Part shown: positions 9,562-20,811 of the stretch, piece after piece
How positions within the stretch are numbered: position 1 is the stretch's first letter
Layout of the letters: every line of letters starts with the position of its first letter
Assembly: GCF_025854275.1 (NCBI RefSeq)
Contig: NZ_CP107567.1
Location: forward strand, 3,100,001 to 3,164,000
Reading direction: 5' to 3'
DNA: 64,000 bases
Origin: Streptomyces peucetius
Lineage (GTDB): Bacteria > Actinomycetota > Actinomycetes > Streptomycetales > Streptomycetaceae
Position numbers and translations under genes: made by a program
The notes under the pieces: model-generated
What the model was told of the DNA's origin: nothing
What the model saw: the letters and a program-made list of their open reading frames with translations, nothing else
Databases searched by the model: none

Positions 9562-10876
9562 GCCAGGCCCTCCAGTACGTCGGCGAGTGCGAGCACCCCG
9601 GCCACGCAGTCGTCCTCGGCCGCCGACTCGGCCGGGGAGTGCGAGACCCCGGTGGGGTTGCGTACGAACAGCATGGCGGTCGGGACGGACGTGGAGAGGA
9701 TTCCGGCGTCGTGTCCCGCGCCCGTGCCGAGCACGGGGACGGCGCCGCCGAGGATCTTGTTGAGCTCGTCCCGCAGGGCGTGCTCGAACTCGATCACGGG
9801 CGTGAACGACTCCCGTACGACGGCCAGGTCCACGCCGTCACGCGCGGCGCGCTCGCGGGCCGCCTGCTCGACGGCGGCGACGACCGTGTCGAGGGTGGCC
9901 TGGTCGGGGGCGCGGGAGTCGAGCCAGCCGCGGACCAGGGACGGAATGGCGTTGACGCCGTTCGGCTCGACGGCGACCTTGCCGAACGTGGCCACCGCGC
10001 CCGCGAGTTCCGCCTCGCGGCGGGCGGCGAGGACGGTCTCCGCGTACGTCAGCATCGGGTCGCGCCGGTCGGCGAGCCGGGTGGTGCCGGCGTGGTTGGC
10101 CTCACCGGCGAAGTCGAAGCGCCAGCGGCCGTGCGGCCAGATCGCGGACGCGATGCCGACGGCGTCGCCGGTCAGATCCAGGGCGCGACCCTGCTCGATG
10201 TGCAGTTCGACGAACGCGCCGACCCGGGAGAGGCGCTCGGGGTCGGGCCCGACGGCGGCCGGGTCGTATCCGGCCGCCTCCATGGCCTGCGGCAGGCTGA
10301 TCCCGTCGGCGTCCGTGAGTGCGTACGCCTTCTCGCGCGTCAGCTGCCCGGTGGCGAGCCGGGAGCCGACACAGGCAAGCCCGAACCGGGCTCCCTCCTC
10401 GTCGCCGAAGTTGGTGACGGCGACGGGGCGGGTGAACTCCGATCCCCTGCGGCGGAGTTCGTCGATTGCGGCAAAGGACGACACGACACCGAGGGGGCCG
10501 TCGAAGGCGCCGCCGTCGGGGACGGAGTCCAGGTGCGAGCCGGTGACGACGGCGTCTTGGGCGGCGACGTCCTTGTATGTCGCAGCGCCGAGCCAGGCCC
10601 ACTGGTTTCCGTTGCGGTCGAGCTCGTACGCGAGACCACGCGCCTCGGCCTGCGCCCGGAACCAGGCCCGGCAGTCACGGTCGGCGGCGGTCCACGCGTA
10701 GCGGCGGTACCCGCCGCTGCCGCTGTCGCGGCCCATGGGGCGCAGGTCGGCCCACATCTCCTGGAAGGACGGGGGGTTCTCCCCGGTCACGCACGTTTCC
10801 GGAGCCGGAGCTCCGCCCGGGGCCCCCGCCTGTCCGGCAGGACTGCCGGACAGCGGCGGGGTGGCGGAAGGGTCAT

Positions 10877-10880
<4 letters not shown>
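9552..10880 (-). CDS. M20 family amidohydrolase (allantoate amidohydrolase / N-carbamoyl amino acid hydrolase type)
   Basis: A 442-residue M20 metallohydrolase. Conserved dimetal motifs: [15 protein letters not shown] (His116, Asp127), GDEEGARF (159-166), HIEQG, and the C-terminal GAGHDAG. Sequence type is allantoate amidohydrolase or N-carbamoyl-L-amino-acid hydrolase. It sits between hutU and hutF, overlapping hutU by 4 bp (GTGA), and no ureide-pathway gene is nearby. Since no HutG is visible, I infer that it may release formate from N-formylglutamate; this is a proposal, not shown by the sequence. The first about 38 residues are low-complexity Pro/Gly/Ala and outside the conserved domain. 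Confidence 0.88.
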
Positions 10881-12541
<1,661 letters not shown>

Positions 12542-12648
12542 GGCGATGCCTCCTCGCGTGATGTATCGATTTCCATTCACATACTCGCTTCCTGAATAGA
12601 AGTAGTCAACAGCTGCGGCGCGACCCGCCGGATGATTGGCTGGCCCGC

Positions 12649-13965
12649 ATGACTGTCGACCGCCGGGACCTGGCCGTACGAGCGGCCGTGGAACAGGGAC
12701 TTCTCACCGAGGAACAGCCCGTCACCGCTCTCCTCGACGTGGCGGGTATCCGCTCGTCGGCGGCGGAGCTGCGGGCCGCCTTCGCCGCCGTCACCGACGC
12801 TCCGGTGCTGCACGCCTTCGCGGTCAAGGCCGCCCCTCTGGTGCCCGTCCTCGCACTGCTGCGGGCGGAGGGCATGGGCGCGGAGGTCGCGAGTCCCGGA
12901 GAGCTGGCCCTGGCACGGGCCGCGGGGCTGCCGCCGGACCTGATCGTGCTCGACTCCCCCGCCAAGACCGCCGCCGAACTGCGGGAGGCCCTCGGCCTCG
13001 GCATCGCCGTCAACGCGGACAACTGGCAGGAACTCGCCCGCATCGACGCCCTGCTCGCCGGGGGACCGTCCGCCTCACCGCTGGGTCTGCGGGTGAACCC
13101 GCAGGTCGGGGGCGGCTCCATCGGGGCGCTCTCGACGGCGACGCCGACATCCAAGTTCGGCGTCGCCCTGTGCGACGAGGGCGCCAGGGACCAGGTCGTA
13201 CGGGCCTTCCTCGACCGCCCCTGGCTGACCCGGCTGCACGCCCACTCCGGCTCCCAGGGCATGGCGCTGGCCCGGATGACGCAGGGCATCCTCGCGGTGT
13301 ACGACCTCGCGGAGGAGATCAACGCGGCGGCGGGCCGGCAGCAGATCGACACCGTCGACATCGGCGGCGGCCTGCCGGTCAACTTCGCCTCCGAGGAACA
13401 CACCCCCGCCTTCACCGAGTACGCCGCGCTCCTGAAGGAGCGCGTCCCCGGACTGCTCGACGGCCGGTACGGCCTGGTCACCGAGTTCGGCCGCTCGCTG
13501 CTCGCCAAGCACGGCACGGTCCTCGCCCGCGTCGAGTACGCCAAGTCCGCCGGGTCCAGGCCGATCGCCGTCACCCACGCCGGCGTCCAGGTCGCCACCC
13601 GCACCGTCTACGACCCGCTGTCCTGGCCGCTGCGCATCGCCGCGTACGACGCCAAGGGCCGCCCGAGGACGGGTCCCGCGGTCGAGCAGGACGTCGCGGG
13701 ACCGGCCTGCTTCGCCGGTGACCTGCTCGCGGAGCGGCGCCCGCTGCCGCTGCTGGAGGCGGGCGACATCGTCGCCGCGCTCGACACGGGCGCGTACTAC
13801 TTCTCCAGCCACTACGGCTACAACAGCCTGCCGAGGACCGCCGTGCACGGCTTCACCACCACGGCCGACGGCGAGGTGCGGTTCGCCACCGTACGGGCGG
13901 CCCAGAGCGTCGAGGCGATCGTCGCGGAGTCCGGCGGAGCCCAGCGGGACGCGCTGCTCGGCTGA
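12649..13965 (+). CDS. Group IV PLP-dependent decarboxylase (DAP/Orn/Arg decarboxylase family)
   Basis: A 438-residue protein with the alanine-racemase-fold decarboxylase features: FAVKA with the PLP lysine (Lys60), HSGSQ near 200, phosphate-binding IGGGLP (238-243), [13 protein letters not shown] (substrate-site Cys) and DTGAYYF. It resembles diaminopimelate decarboxylase but the N-terminal extension and changes around the active site mean that the substrate is unclear; ornithine, lysine or DAP are all possible. Divergent from hutU, perhaps sharing regulation. A 16-bp tandem duplication spans its stop codon (13956-13985). Confidence 0.85.
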   Translation: MTVDRRDLAVRAAVEQGLLTEEQPVTALLDVAGIRSSAAELRAAFAAVTDAPVLHAFAVKAAPLVPVLALLRAEGMGAEVASPGELALARAAGLPPDLIVLDSPAKTAAELREALGLGIAVNADNWQELARIDALLAGGPSASPLGLRVNPQVGGGSIGALSTATPTSKFGVALCDEGARDQVVRAFLDRPWLTRLHAHSGSQGMALARMTQGILAVYDLAEEINAAAGRQQIDTVDIGGGLPVNFASEEHTPAFTEYAALLKERVPGLLDGRYGLVTEFGRSLLAKHGTVLARVEYAKSAGSRPIAVTHAGVQVATRTVYDPLSWPLRIAAYDAKGRPRTGPAVEQDVAGPACFAGDLLAERRPLPLLEAGDIVAALDTGAYYFSSHYGYNSLPRTAVHGFTTTADGEVRFATVRAAQSVEAIVAESGGAQRDALLG

Positions 13966-13985
13966 CGCGCCGCTCGGCTGACGCG
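13956..13985. repeat. 16-bp tandem duplication spanning a stop codon
   Basis: The 14-mer GCTCGGCTGACGCG occurs at 13956-13969 and again at 13972-13985, giving a 16-bp period that covers the last codons and TGA of the decarboxylase gene. It leaves a second in-line TGA after the first and does not change the product. Confidence 0.8.
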
Positions 13986-14033
13986 TCCGGCGCAGCGGGC
14001 GCGGGGGGCGCGGGCCGGTGGTTCCATGGCCCC

Positions 14034-14498
14034 ATGGCTACCAACAGCGTCGTCGTGGAGCGCCTGATCCTTGCAGCGCCCGAAGCCGTGTGGCACGCCC
14101 TGACCGACATCCGGGGCTGGGAGGGCACGGTCAGCGGCGTCGAAAGGATCGAGGTGCTCTCCAGCGGCGGCTTCGGCGTGGGCACCCGCTGGCGCGAGAC
14201 CCGGCGGATGCTGGGCAAGGAGACCACGGAAGAGCTGTACGTGACGGCCTGCGAGCCTCCCGAGCGCTATGTGGCGGAGGCCGATTCCCACGGCACGCAC
14301 TACGTCTCGGAGTGCAGGCTGCTGCCGGCCGCGCCGGAGAGGACGACGGTCCGGCTCACCTTCGCCGCGGAGCCGGCCGACGGGGTCACGGGCGTGCTCG
14401 CCAAGGTCTTCGGCCGCCTCGGCGCCAGGACGGCGCGCCAGGCGCTCGCCGGCGATCTCGACGACATCGCCGCCGCTGTCGAGCGCCGCGCCGGCTGA
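14034..14498 (+). CDS. SRPBCC (START/Bet v1-like) family protein
   Basis: A 154-residue protein with the polyketide-cyclase/SRPBCC pattern: VERLILAAPEAVWHALTDI at the N-terminus, RWRETRRM strand, LYVTACEPPERY, and a C-terminal amphipathic helix (LARALAGDLDDIAAAVE-like). Such proteins bind small hydrophobic ligands; a specific ligand cannot be assigned. The start ATG at 14034 fits the domain start. It is followed by 205 bp before the roadblock operon and is probably transcribed separately. Confidence 0.85.
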   Translation: MATNSVVVERLILAAPEAVWHALTDIRGWEGTVSGVERIEVLSSGGFGVGTRWRETRRMLGKETTEELYVTACEPPERYVAEADSHGTHYVSECRLLPAAPERTTVRLTFAAEPADGVTGVLAKVFGRLGARTARQALAGDLDDIAAAVERRAG

Positions 14499-14703
14499 CC
14501 GCGGACCCGCCCTTCGCCCGGTCGTCGCCGCCTCAGGAGGCAGGCACCGACGCAGGACAGGACAGGACGGGGCGGACCTTATCGGGCGCGGGCATGTTCC
14601 GTTGGAAAATGCCAGAACTCACCCCCAGAGGCGCCACAGTGCGTAACCTCTCCGTCACTGCCGCGTTCGTGCGCGGCACACCGAGGCGGGGAGGGGAGTC
14701 CGC

Positions 14704-15105
14704 GTGCCCGGAATCGACGAGTGTCTGCTGCAAGCCATGGTGGTGCCGGGGGCCCGGGGAGCCTCCGTCGTGGACTGGACGAGCGGACTCGCCCTCGGCA
14801 CCGTCGGGGAGACCCCCGGCGGCGACCACGAGACGACCGCCGCGGAGACCGCCGAACTCGCCCGGATGGCCGCCGAGTACCCGTCGTTCGCGCCGGACGA
14901 GCCCCCGGGGGCCGACGGCGCCAAGGGGTTACCCGTCGAGGACCTGATCGTCACCAACCGAACCGGCTACCACGTGATGCGGTTCGTGGAGACCACGTTC
15001 GACAGCAGTGTGTTCCTGCATCTGTGGCTCGACCGGGACACCGGCAACCTGGCGCTCGCCCGGCTGCGCCTCGCGGACCTCGCAGAGCGGCTGATCCTCG
15101 GATGA
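14704..15105 (+). CDS. Roadblock/LC7-like protein with a TTA codon (predicted bldA target)
   Basis: A 133-residue cytoplasmic protein. The pattern GASVVDWTSGLALGTVG (about 18-34) and the later VEDLIVTN / VFLHLWLDR segments match its paralogue at 16453 (IGAALVDYTSGMALGTVG, IEDILITL, LFLYLALDK), consistent with a roadblock/LC7-type alpha-beta fold. Codon 76 (14929-14931) is TTA, the only in-frame TTA that I found in any gene of the window, so full translation should need the UAA-anticodon tRNA encoded at 26554. GTG start with GGGAGGGG upstream; the stop overlaps the next gene by 4 bp. First gene of a four-gene cluster. Function unknown. Confidence 0.85.
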   Translation: MPGIDECLLQAMVVPGARGASVVDWTSGLALGTVGETPGGDHETTAAETAELARMAAEYPSFAPDEPPGADGAKGLPVEDLIVTNRTGYHVMRFVETTFDSSVFLHLWLDRDTGNLALARLRLADLAERLILG

Positions 15106-15875
15106 CCGCAGCGGCCAAGGCGGTCTCCCCCATGCTCGTACGACTGGCGGAGGAACGGGCCACCGGTGTCCTGGTCCGTGACCACGGCGCGCTCTACCTC
15201 GCCGACGGCGAGGTCGTGCACGCCGAGAGCCCGGCCGCACCCGGCCTCGACGTCCTGCTGACCGCCGGCGGCCACCTGGCACCCGAAGGGTGGCAGGAGG
15301 CGGTCGCCAGGGCCGGCGCGCGCCGCGAGGTGGCGCGCTTCCTCGTCGAGAGCGGCCGGGTCACCGACGGCGCGATGGAGATCTGCCACCTCGGCGCCCT
15401 GCACGACGCCGCGTACTTCGCGCTGGCCCCCGGCAGCGGACCGACCCGGTTCCGCTACGGCGTCGCGCACTGGATCGGCACGGTGCGCCCCGTACCCGCC
15501 GCGGCGGTCGTACGGGAAGCACGCCGGCGGCGCGGTCTGCTCGACTCCGTGTGGCCGCACCCCGAGGTGGACAACGCCCCGCTGCGGTGCCGTCCCCGCG
15601 GCCACGGCGTCTGTGCCACCCGCAGACAGCGGGCGCTGCTGGAGCTCGCCGACGGTGTGCGCACCCCGTCGGCGATCGCCCGGGCCGTCGGCCGGCCCGC
15701 CTTCAACACCCTGGTCGAAGTACGGCGGATGGCGGCCGCGGGGCTCGTCGAGACGCCCGCCTCACCCGCCGCGCCGGCCCCGGCCCTTCTGCCCGACCGG
15801 GTCACCCAGTTCCCCGACGACCCGGACATCGCCCTGCTACGCCGGCTCCGTGACGCTCTGGAGGCAAGACTGTGA
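15102..15875 (+). CDS. DUF4388-like sensor with C-terminal winged-helix segment
   Basis: A 257-residue protein overlapping the preceding gene by ATGA. The N-terminal half has the pattern ATGVLVRDHGALYLADGEVVHA, like the PatA/DUF4388 N-terminal domain. The C-terminal half (about 165-225) looks like a winged helix: RQRALLELADGVRTPSAIA followed by a second helix and VEVRRMAAAGLVE. Two or three Cys residues lie between the halves (CRPRGHGVCATRR) and might bind metal. It is probably a regulator working with the flanking roadblock proteins; no kinase or receiver domain is present. Confidence 0.8.
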   Translation: MTAAAKAVSPMLVRLAEERATGVLVRDHGALYLADGEVVHAESPAAPGLDVLLTAGGHLAPEGWQEAVARAGARREVARFLVESGRVTDGAMEICHLGALHDAAYFALAPGSGPTRFRYGVAHWIGTVRPVPAAAVVREARRRRGLLDSVWPHPEVDNAPLRCRPRGHGVCATRRQRALLELADGVRTPSAIARAVGRPAFNTLVEVRRMAAAGLVETPASPAAPAPALLPDRVTQFPDDPDIALLRRLRDALEARL

Positions 15876-15954
15876 CCCACCGCACGACCCACCGGGCCCT
15901 GCGCACGCCGTCATGAGGCGCGCTTTGCGGCTGCGTGCCGAAAGGAGACAGCTC

Positions 15955-16341
15955 ATGACGGCCGAGACCGAGGTGCTCGGTGAACTCAGCAGGCTGCGCG
16001 CCCGCGTGCCGCAGCTGACCGGTGTGCTCGCCGCGAGCGTCGACGGCCTGGTGCTGGCGACGGACACCGCGGACGCGGAGAGCGTCGCCGCGCTCACGGC
16101 CGCCGCCCTCGGAGTCGCGCTGCGGCTGACCGAGGCCACCGGACAGGGCGGCTTCAAGGAGCTGCTCGTAAGGGGCGAGTCGGGTTACGTCGCCACCTAC
16201 GCGGCCGGCTCCTCGGCCGTGCTGACCGTACTGGCCGAGCCACGCATCAACGTGGGCCGGCTCCATCTCGAGGCCCGCCGCGCCGGCACCCGTATCGGGG
16301 ACCTGGTGGACGCCGCCCTCGAACGACCGCAGGAGGCCTGA
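15955..16341 (+). CDS. Roadblock/LC7 domain protein
   Basis: A 128-residue protein made almost entirely of a Roadblock/LC7 domain: VPQLTGVLAASVDGLVLATD, a helix around SVAALTAAALGVALRLTEATG, then KELLVRGESGYVATY and AVLTVLAEPRINVGRLHLEARR. This is the MglB/CvnB-like class that regulates small Ras-like GTPases or forms homodimeric signalling platforms. No partner GTPase, histidine kinase or DUF742 protein is encoded nearby, unlike conservon operons. AAAGGAG precedes the ATG at 15955; an in-frame ATG at 15913 lacks such a site. Confidence 0.92.
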   Translation: MTAETEVLGELSRLRARVPQLTGVLAASVDGLVLATDTADAESVAALTAAALGVALRLTEATGQGGFKELLVRGESGYVATYAAGSSAVLTVLAEPRINVGRLHLEARRAGTRIGDLVDAALERPQEA

Positions 16342-16452
16342 CGGATGGCCGCCACCCCCGCGGAACCCCCCGCACGGAACCGCACCGGAACCACCCGCTC
16401 CAAAGCCACTACGAGAACGACAACCGACCGACGGAAGGAACGTGCGCCTGCC

Positions 16453-16824
16453 ATGGCCAACACCGAGACCGCGCTCAAGGAAGCCACCACCATCGAGGGC
16501 GCCATCGGCGCCGCCCTCGTCGACTACACCAGCGGGATGGCGCTGGGCACCGTCGGCGGCGGCAAGGACCTCGACCTGACCGTCGCGGCGGCCGGGAACA
16601 CCGACGTGGTCCGCGCCAAGGTCCGCACCATGGAGCACCTGGGCATGAAGGACGAGATCGAGGACATCCTGATCACCCTCGGCTCGCAGTACCACCTGAT
16701 CCGCCTGATGAAGGGCCGCGGCGCAAACGGCCTGTTCCTGTACCTGGCGCTGGACAAGGAGCGCGCGAACCTGGCGATGGCCCGCCACCAGCTGAAGAAG
16801 ATCGAGGCCGAACTGGAGGTCTGA
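16453..16824 (+). CDS. Roadblock/LC7-like protein, paralogue of the gene at 14704
   Basis: A 123-residue protein. The IGAALVDYTSGMALGTVGGG motif, IEDILITLGSQYHLIRLMK and GLFLYLALDKERANLAMAR parallel the 14704 product, but this copy lacks the acidic insert and the TTA codon. No signal peptide or membrane segment. GGAAGGA lies 13 bases before the ATG, slightly long spacing. Fourth gene of the cluster, 111 bp after the roadblock gene, ending before a shared hairpin terminator that lies in the 3' end of the convergent membrane-protein gene. Function unknown; a role in the same signalling complex is inferred from position. Confidence 0.85.
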   Translation: MANTETALKEATTIEGAIGAALVDYTSGMALGTVGGGKDLDLTVAAAGNTDVVRAKVRTMEHLGMKDEIEDILITLGSQYHLIRLMKGRGANGLFLYLALDKERANLAMARHQLKKIEAELEV

Positions 16825-16836
16825 CCGGCCCTCACC

Positions 16837-17400
16837 TCACCTCCGGCGCCGCGCCCCTCCGGGCGCGGCGTCACCGGCGGCGATCCCTGTCGTACGGAAG
16901 CCCTTGACCGGCTTGCCGACCGGCCCCCCGGCGAGCCAGTCGGTACGCATCCACAGCAGGGTCTCCCGCGCGCGCTCGCGACGGCCCAGCCACACCGCCT
17001 TGAGCCACAGGCCCGCCCCGGCGCCCGCGAGCACCGCTCCGCCCGCGGCCGGCAGCGCGAACGAGCTCGCCACGGCGGCCAGGAAGGCGAGCAGCAGCCA
17101 CCAGCGGCGCGACCGCCGCACCACCCGCAGCGTCACCCGGCGGTCCTGGAGCACGTCGTGCCGCCCGGCACGGGTCGCGCAGCCCGCCAGATGCGTGTAC
17201 CGGCGGCGCCTCACGAGGGCGACCACGGCGGCGGTGACCAGGAACAGCGCGGCCCCAGCCAGGACGCCGATGCGGCGTCCGGTGAGCCCCGGCAGCAGCA
17301 GCCCGGTCCCGGCGGCGACGACCCCCGTCCACCACAGAGGCGCCGCCCCGGCTCTCACGACCACCGCCACTCGCGCCAGCGACTGCGTCCCGCGCCCCAC
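16837..17400 (-). CDS. Hypothetical membrane protein
   Basis: A 187-residue protein with two pairs of hydrophobic segments (about 20-40, 43-63, 99-117, 120-136) separated by a basic cytoplasmic loop (RRRRYTHLAGCATRAGRHDV). The C-terminal 45 residues are soluble and end in a run of arginines. No family recognised. GTG at 17400 follows GGAGGGAG at 7 bases. Its 3' end lies within 13 bp of the convergent roadblock-cluster stop. Nothing in the sequence indicates a function. Confidence 0.75.
   Translation of the reverse strand: MGRGTQSLARVAVVVRAGAAPLWWTGVVAAGTGLLLPGLTGRRIGVLAGAALFLVTAAVVALVRRRRYTHLAGCATRAGRHDVLQDRRVTLRVVRRSRRWWLLLAFLAAVASSFALPAAGGAVLAGAGAGLWLKAVWLGRRERARETLLWMRTDWLAGGPVGKPVKGFRTTGIAAGDAAPGGARRRR
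16847..16870. terminator. Hairpin between convergent genes
   Basis: A perfect 10-bp GC stem (16847-16856 with 16861-16870) around a CTCC loop, 22 bp after the roadblock cluster and inside the last codons of the convergent membrane-protein gene. Probably ends transcription from the plus strand. Confidence 0.6.
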
Positions 17401-17512
17401 GTCCGTACTCCCTCCGAGAGATCGATGCTGTGGGCGCGGAGGTTAGCGGCCGTATCTGAACGTCGCCTGAGAAAAAGCTCCGCCGAAGCGGACGGCTGCT
17501 CTCACTCCGCCG

Positions 17513-18361
17513 TCACTCCGCGAAGAGGCCGCGCTCCGCTGCCTGCGTGTCGAAGTCCTCCAGGCGGGCCTGCGCGTCCGGGAGTCCGTCGCACATCGCC
17601 TCCAGCAGGACCCGCCCGAGCAGCATCGGGGCGCACGCCGTGTCGAAGGCCAGTCCGGTGCCGACGGCCGCCGGGATCAGCAGATCGCTGTGGGCGGCCA
17701 CCGGGGCGAACGCCGAGTCGGCGACCGTCACCACCGTGAGGCCGGCCGACCGTGCGTACGCCAGGGTTTCCACGACCTCCTTGGGGTGGCGCGGCAGGGC
17801 GAAGCACAGCAGCGCGCTCGCACCGGCCCGCCGCGCCGTGTCGATCCGGTCGCAGAGCATCGAGCCGCCCTCGTCGAGGAGCCGTACGTCCGGATGCACC
17901 TTGGCGGCGAAGTACGCGAACCCGCGGGCCTGCGAGGAGGCGGCGCGCAGCCCCAGCACCGGCAGCGGCCGGGAGGCCGCCAGCAGCCGGCCGGCCCGCT
18001 CGACGGGCCCCGGCTGCGCGAGCATCTCGGCCAGGTGCCGCAGATTCTCGATCTCGGCCTGCACGGCCTGCTGGTACTCGTTGTACGTGTCGTCGACGGC
18101 GTCCCGGCCGCTTTCGGCCTCCTGCGGCACCACCTCGCGCAGATGCCGGCGCAGCGCCGGATAGCCGTCGAACCCCAGGGCGACGGCGAAGCGCGTCACG
18201 GACGGCTGGCTGACCCCGGCAAGCTCGGCGAGCTCCACGCTGGACAGGAACGGCACGTCCGCGGCCCTGCGCACCATGCAGTGCGCGATGCGGCGCTGGG
18301 TGGGGGTGAGCCGATGCCCCTCGAACAGCAGCTGCAGTCGTGCGGCAGGGCTGTCGCTCAT
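17513..18361 (-). CDS. MurR/RpiR family transcriptional regulator (HTH + SIS domain)
   Basis: A 282-residue protein. The N-terminal HTH (residues about 5-75) contains SSVELAELAGVSQPSVTRFAVALGFDGYPALRRHLRE, the RpiR signature, here given only as landmark residues V43 to F58. A SIS sugar-isomerase domain follows from about 125 (VLGLRAASSQARGFAYF) to 255, which in this family binds phosphosugars. Target genes are not adjacent in an obvious way; the nearest metabolic genes are hut and cystathionine beta-synthase. The upstream region to 18523 holds its own promoter and probably that of the divergent gene. Confidence 0.9.
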   Translation of the reverse strand: MSDSPAARLQLLFEGHRLTPTQRRIAHCMVRRAADVPFLSSVELAELAGVSQPSVTRFAVALGFDGYPALRRHLREVVPQEAESGRDAVDDTYNEYQQAVQAEIENLRHLAEMLAQPGPVERAGRLLAASRPLPVLGLRAASSQARGFAYFAAKVHPDVRLLDEGGSMLCDRIDTARRAGASALLCFALPRHPKEVVETLAYARSAGLTVVTVADSAFAPVAAHSDLLIPAAVGTGLAFDTACAPMLLGRVLLEAMCDGLPDAQARLEDFDTQAAERGLFAE

Positions 18362-18522
18362 GCCATCCCCCTCGTCCGGCCCGCTTATTCAGTCAAAGAG
18401 AACTCTGCATGAGGATATGCAGGGCGGGCAAGGCGGACCAGGGCCCGCTCCTGCTGTCCCCGGGGGAAACACGGGGGCTGTCCCCACTGACGCGGCGGTC
18501 CGCCGGCCGTAGCTTCGACGGT

Positions 18523-18942
18523 ATGGAAGCCCGCGATCCCGAGCTCGAGAAGGAGCTCGACGCCACCCTCCGCGCCCGCCGCGACCTGGGCGAGGACTAC
18601 GACTCCGCACTCGTCGAGTCGTTCCTCGAGAAGGTCGGGGAACGTCTCGACGCCACGGTCGACCGCCGGGTGCGGCGTCAGGCCGCCGAGCAGCAGATGA
18701 CCGTGGCCCGCGGCGCCGGGCGGCAGCGGTCCGCCGACAGCTTCGGCGAGCGTTTCGGTTTCGGCATCGTCACGATGATTCTGGCCATCCCGCTCTCGGC
18801 GATCGGCGTGGCCAACGCCGGACTGCCCGGGCTGGTCGTCACCTGGCTAGGCATCGTCGGCGTGAACGTGGCCCACACGGCACAGGCCTGGCCCTGGCAG
18901 CAGCGCGGGTCGCGGAGCACCGGCTCCGACTGGAACGACTGA
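18523..18942 (+). CDS. Hypothetical membrane protein with cytoplasmic N-terminal helices
   Basis: A 139-residue protein. Residues 1-65 are charged and helical (ELEKELDATLRARRDLGEDY), then come two hydrophobic segments (about 78-96 and 100-120) and a short charged tail. The layout is common in Streptomyces small inner-membrane proteins, but no function is known to me. Start ATG at 18523 chosen because the upstream in-frame sequence lies in the RpiR promoter region. Followed by a bidirectional terminator. Confidence 0.75.
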   Translation: MEARDPELEKELDATLRARRDLGEDYDSALVESFLEKVGERLDATVDRRVRRQAAEQQMTVARGAGRQRSADSFGERFGFGIVTMILAIPLSAIGVANAGLPGLVVTWLGIVGVNVAHTAQAWPWQQRGSRSTGSDWND

Positions 18943-18978
18943 CCGCGCCGGCCAGCCACCGGGCCGGGACGACTGAAC

Positions 18979-19037
18979 GCGGGGACCGCCGCACCCCCGG
19001 CCCGGGAGCCGGAGGGCGGGACGACGGCGGTCCCCGC
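18979..19037. terminator. Bidirectional terminator between convergent genes (gap 18943-19256)
   Basis: A perfect 13-bp stem, 18979-18991 with 19025-19037, enclosing a 33-base GC-rich loop that can itself fold. It lies between the plus-strand membrane-protein gene and the minus-strand cystathionine beta-synthase gene. I see nothing else in the 314-bp gap. Confidence 0.7.
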
Positions 19038-19256
19038 GCAGGACACGGGCCGGGTCAGAACCGGCCTGGCGTGTCCGGGGCGTCCGTGGAGTCCGGGAGC
19101 CGCTCCGGAAGTCCTGTGACGCCGCCAGTGGTGCCGGCCGGGACACCTGCCCGGTCCCCCTGCCGACGTCCGTCACTGTGCCGGACACGTGTTAAGCGGG
19201 TGCTGCGCGGACATGTCGCGCCCGTACCGATTGCGCGAAAGGACGTCCGCGCAGGA

Positions 19257-20642
<1,386 letters not shown>

Positions 20643-20811
20643 AATGTTCTCCGGGGTCTCCGTGATGGTTCGCCCAGCGTAAGCGGGCGGGCGCGGGATT
20701 GGGCGACGGTTGCTACGGGGCAGTTAGCTCTTGTACGGCGACGAGGCCCGCGAGGGCCGTGGCCCCAGCGGTGGCCGCGGCCCCGCGGGCTGCGAGGAGG
20801 TGGCTCGGACT

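Noticed and set aside
14704..16824. Conservon (cvn) operon
   Set aside because: A conservon needs a sensor kinase, DUF742 protein and Ras-like GTPase around the roadblock gene; none is present.
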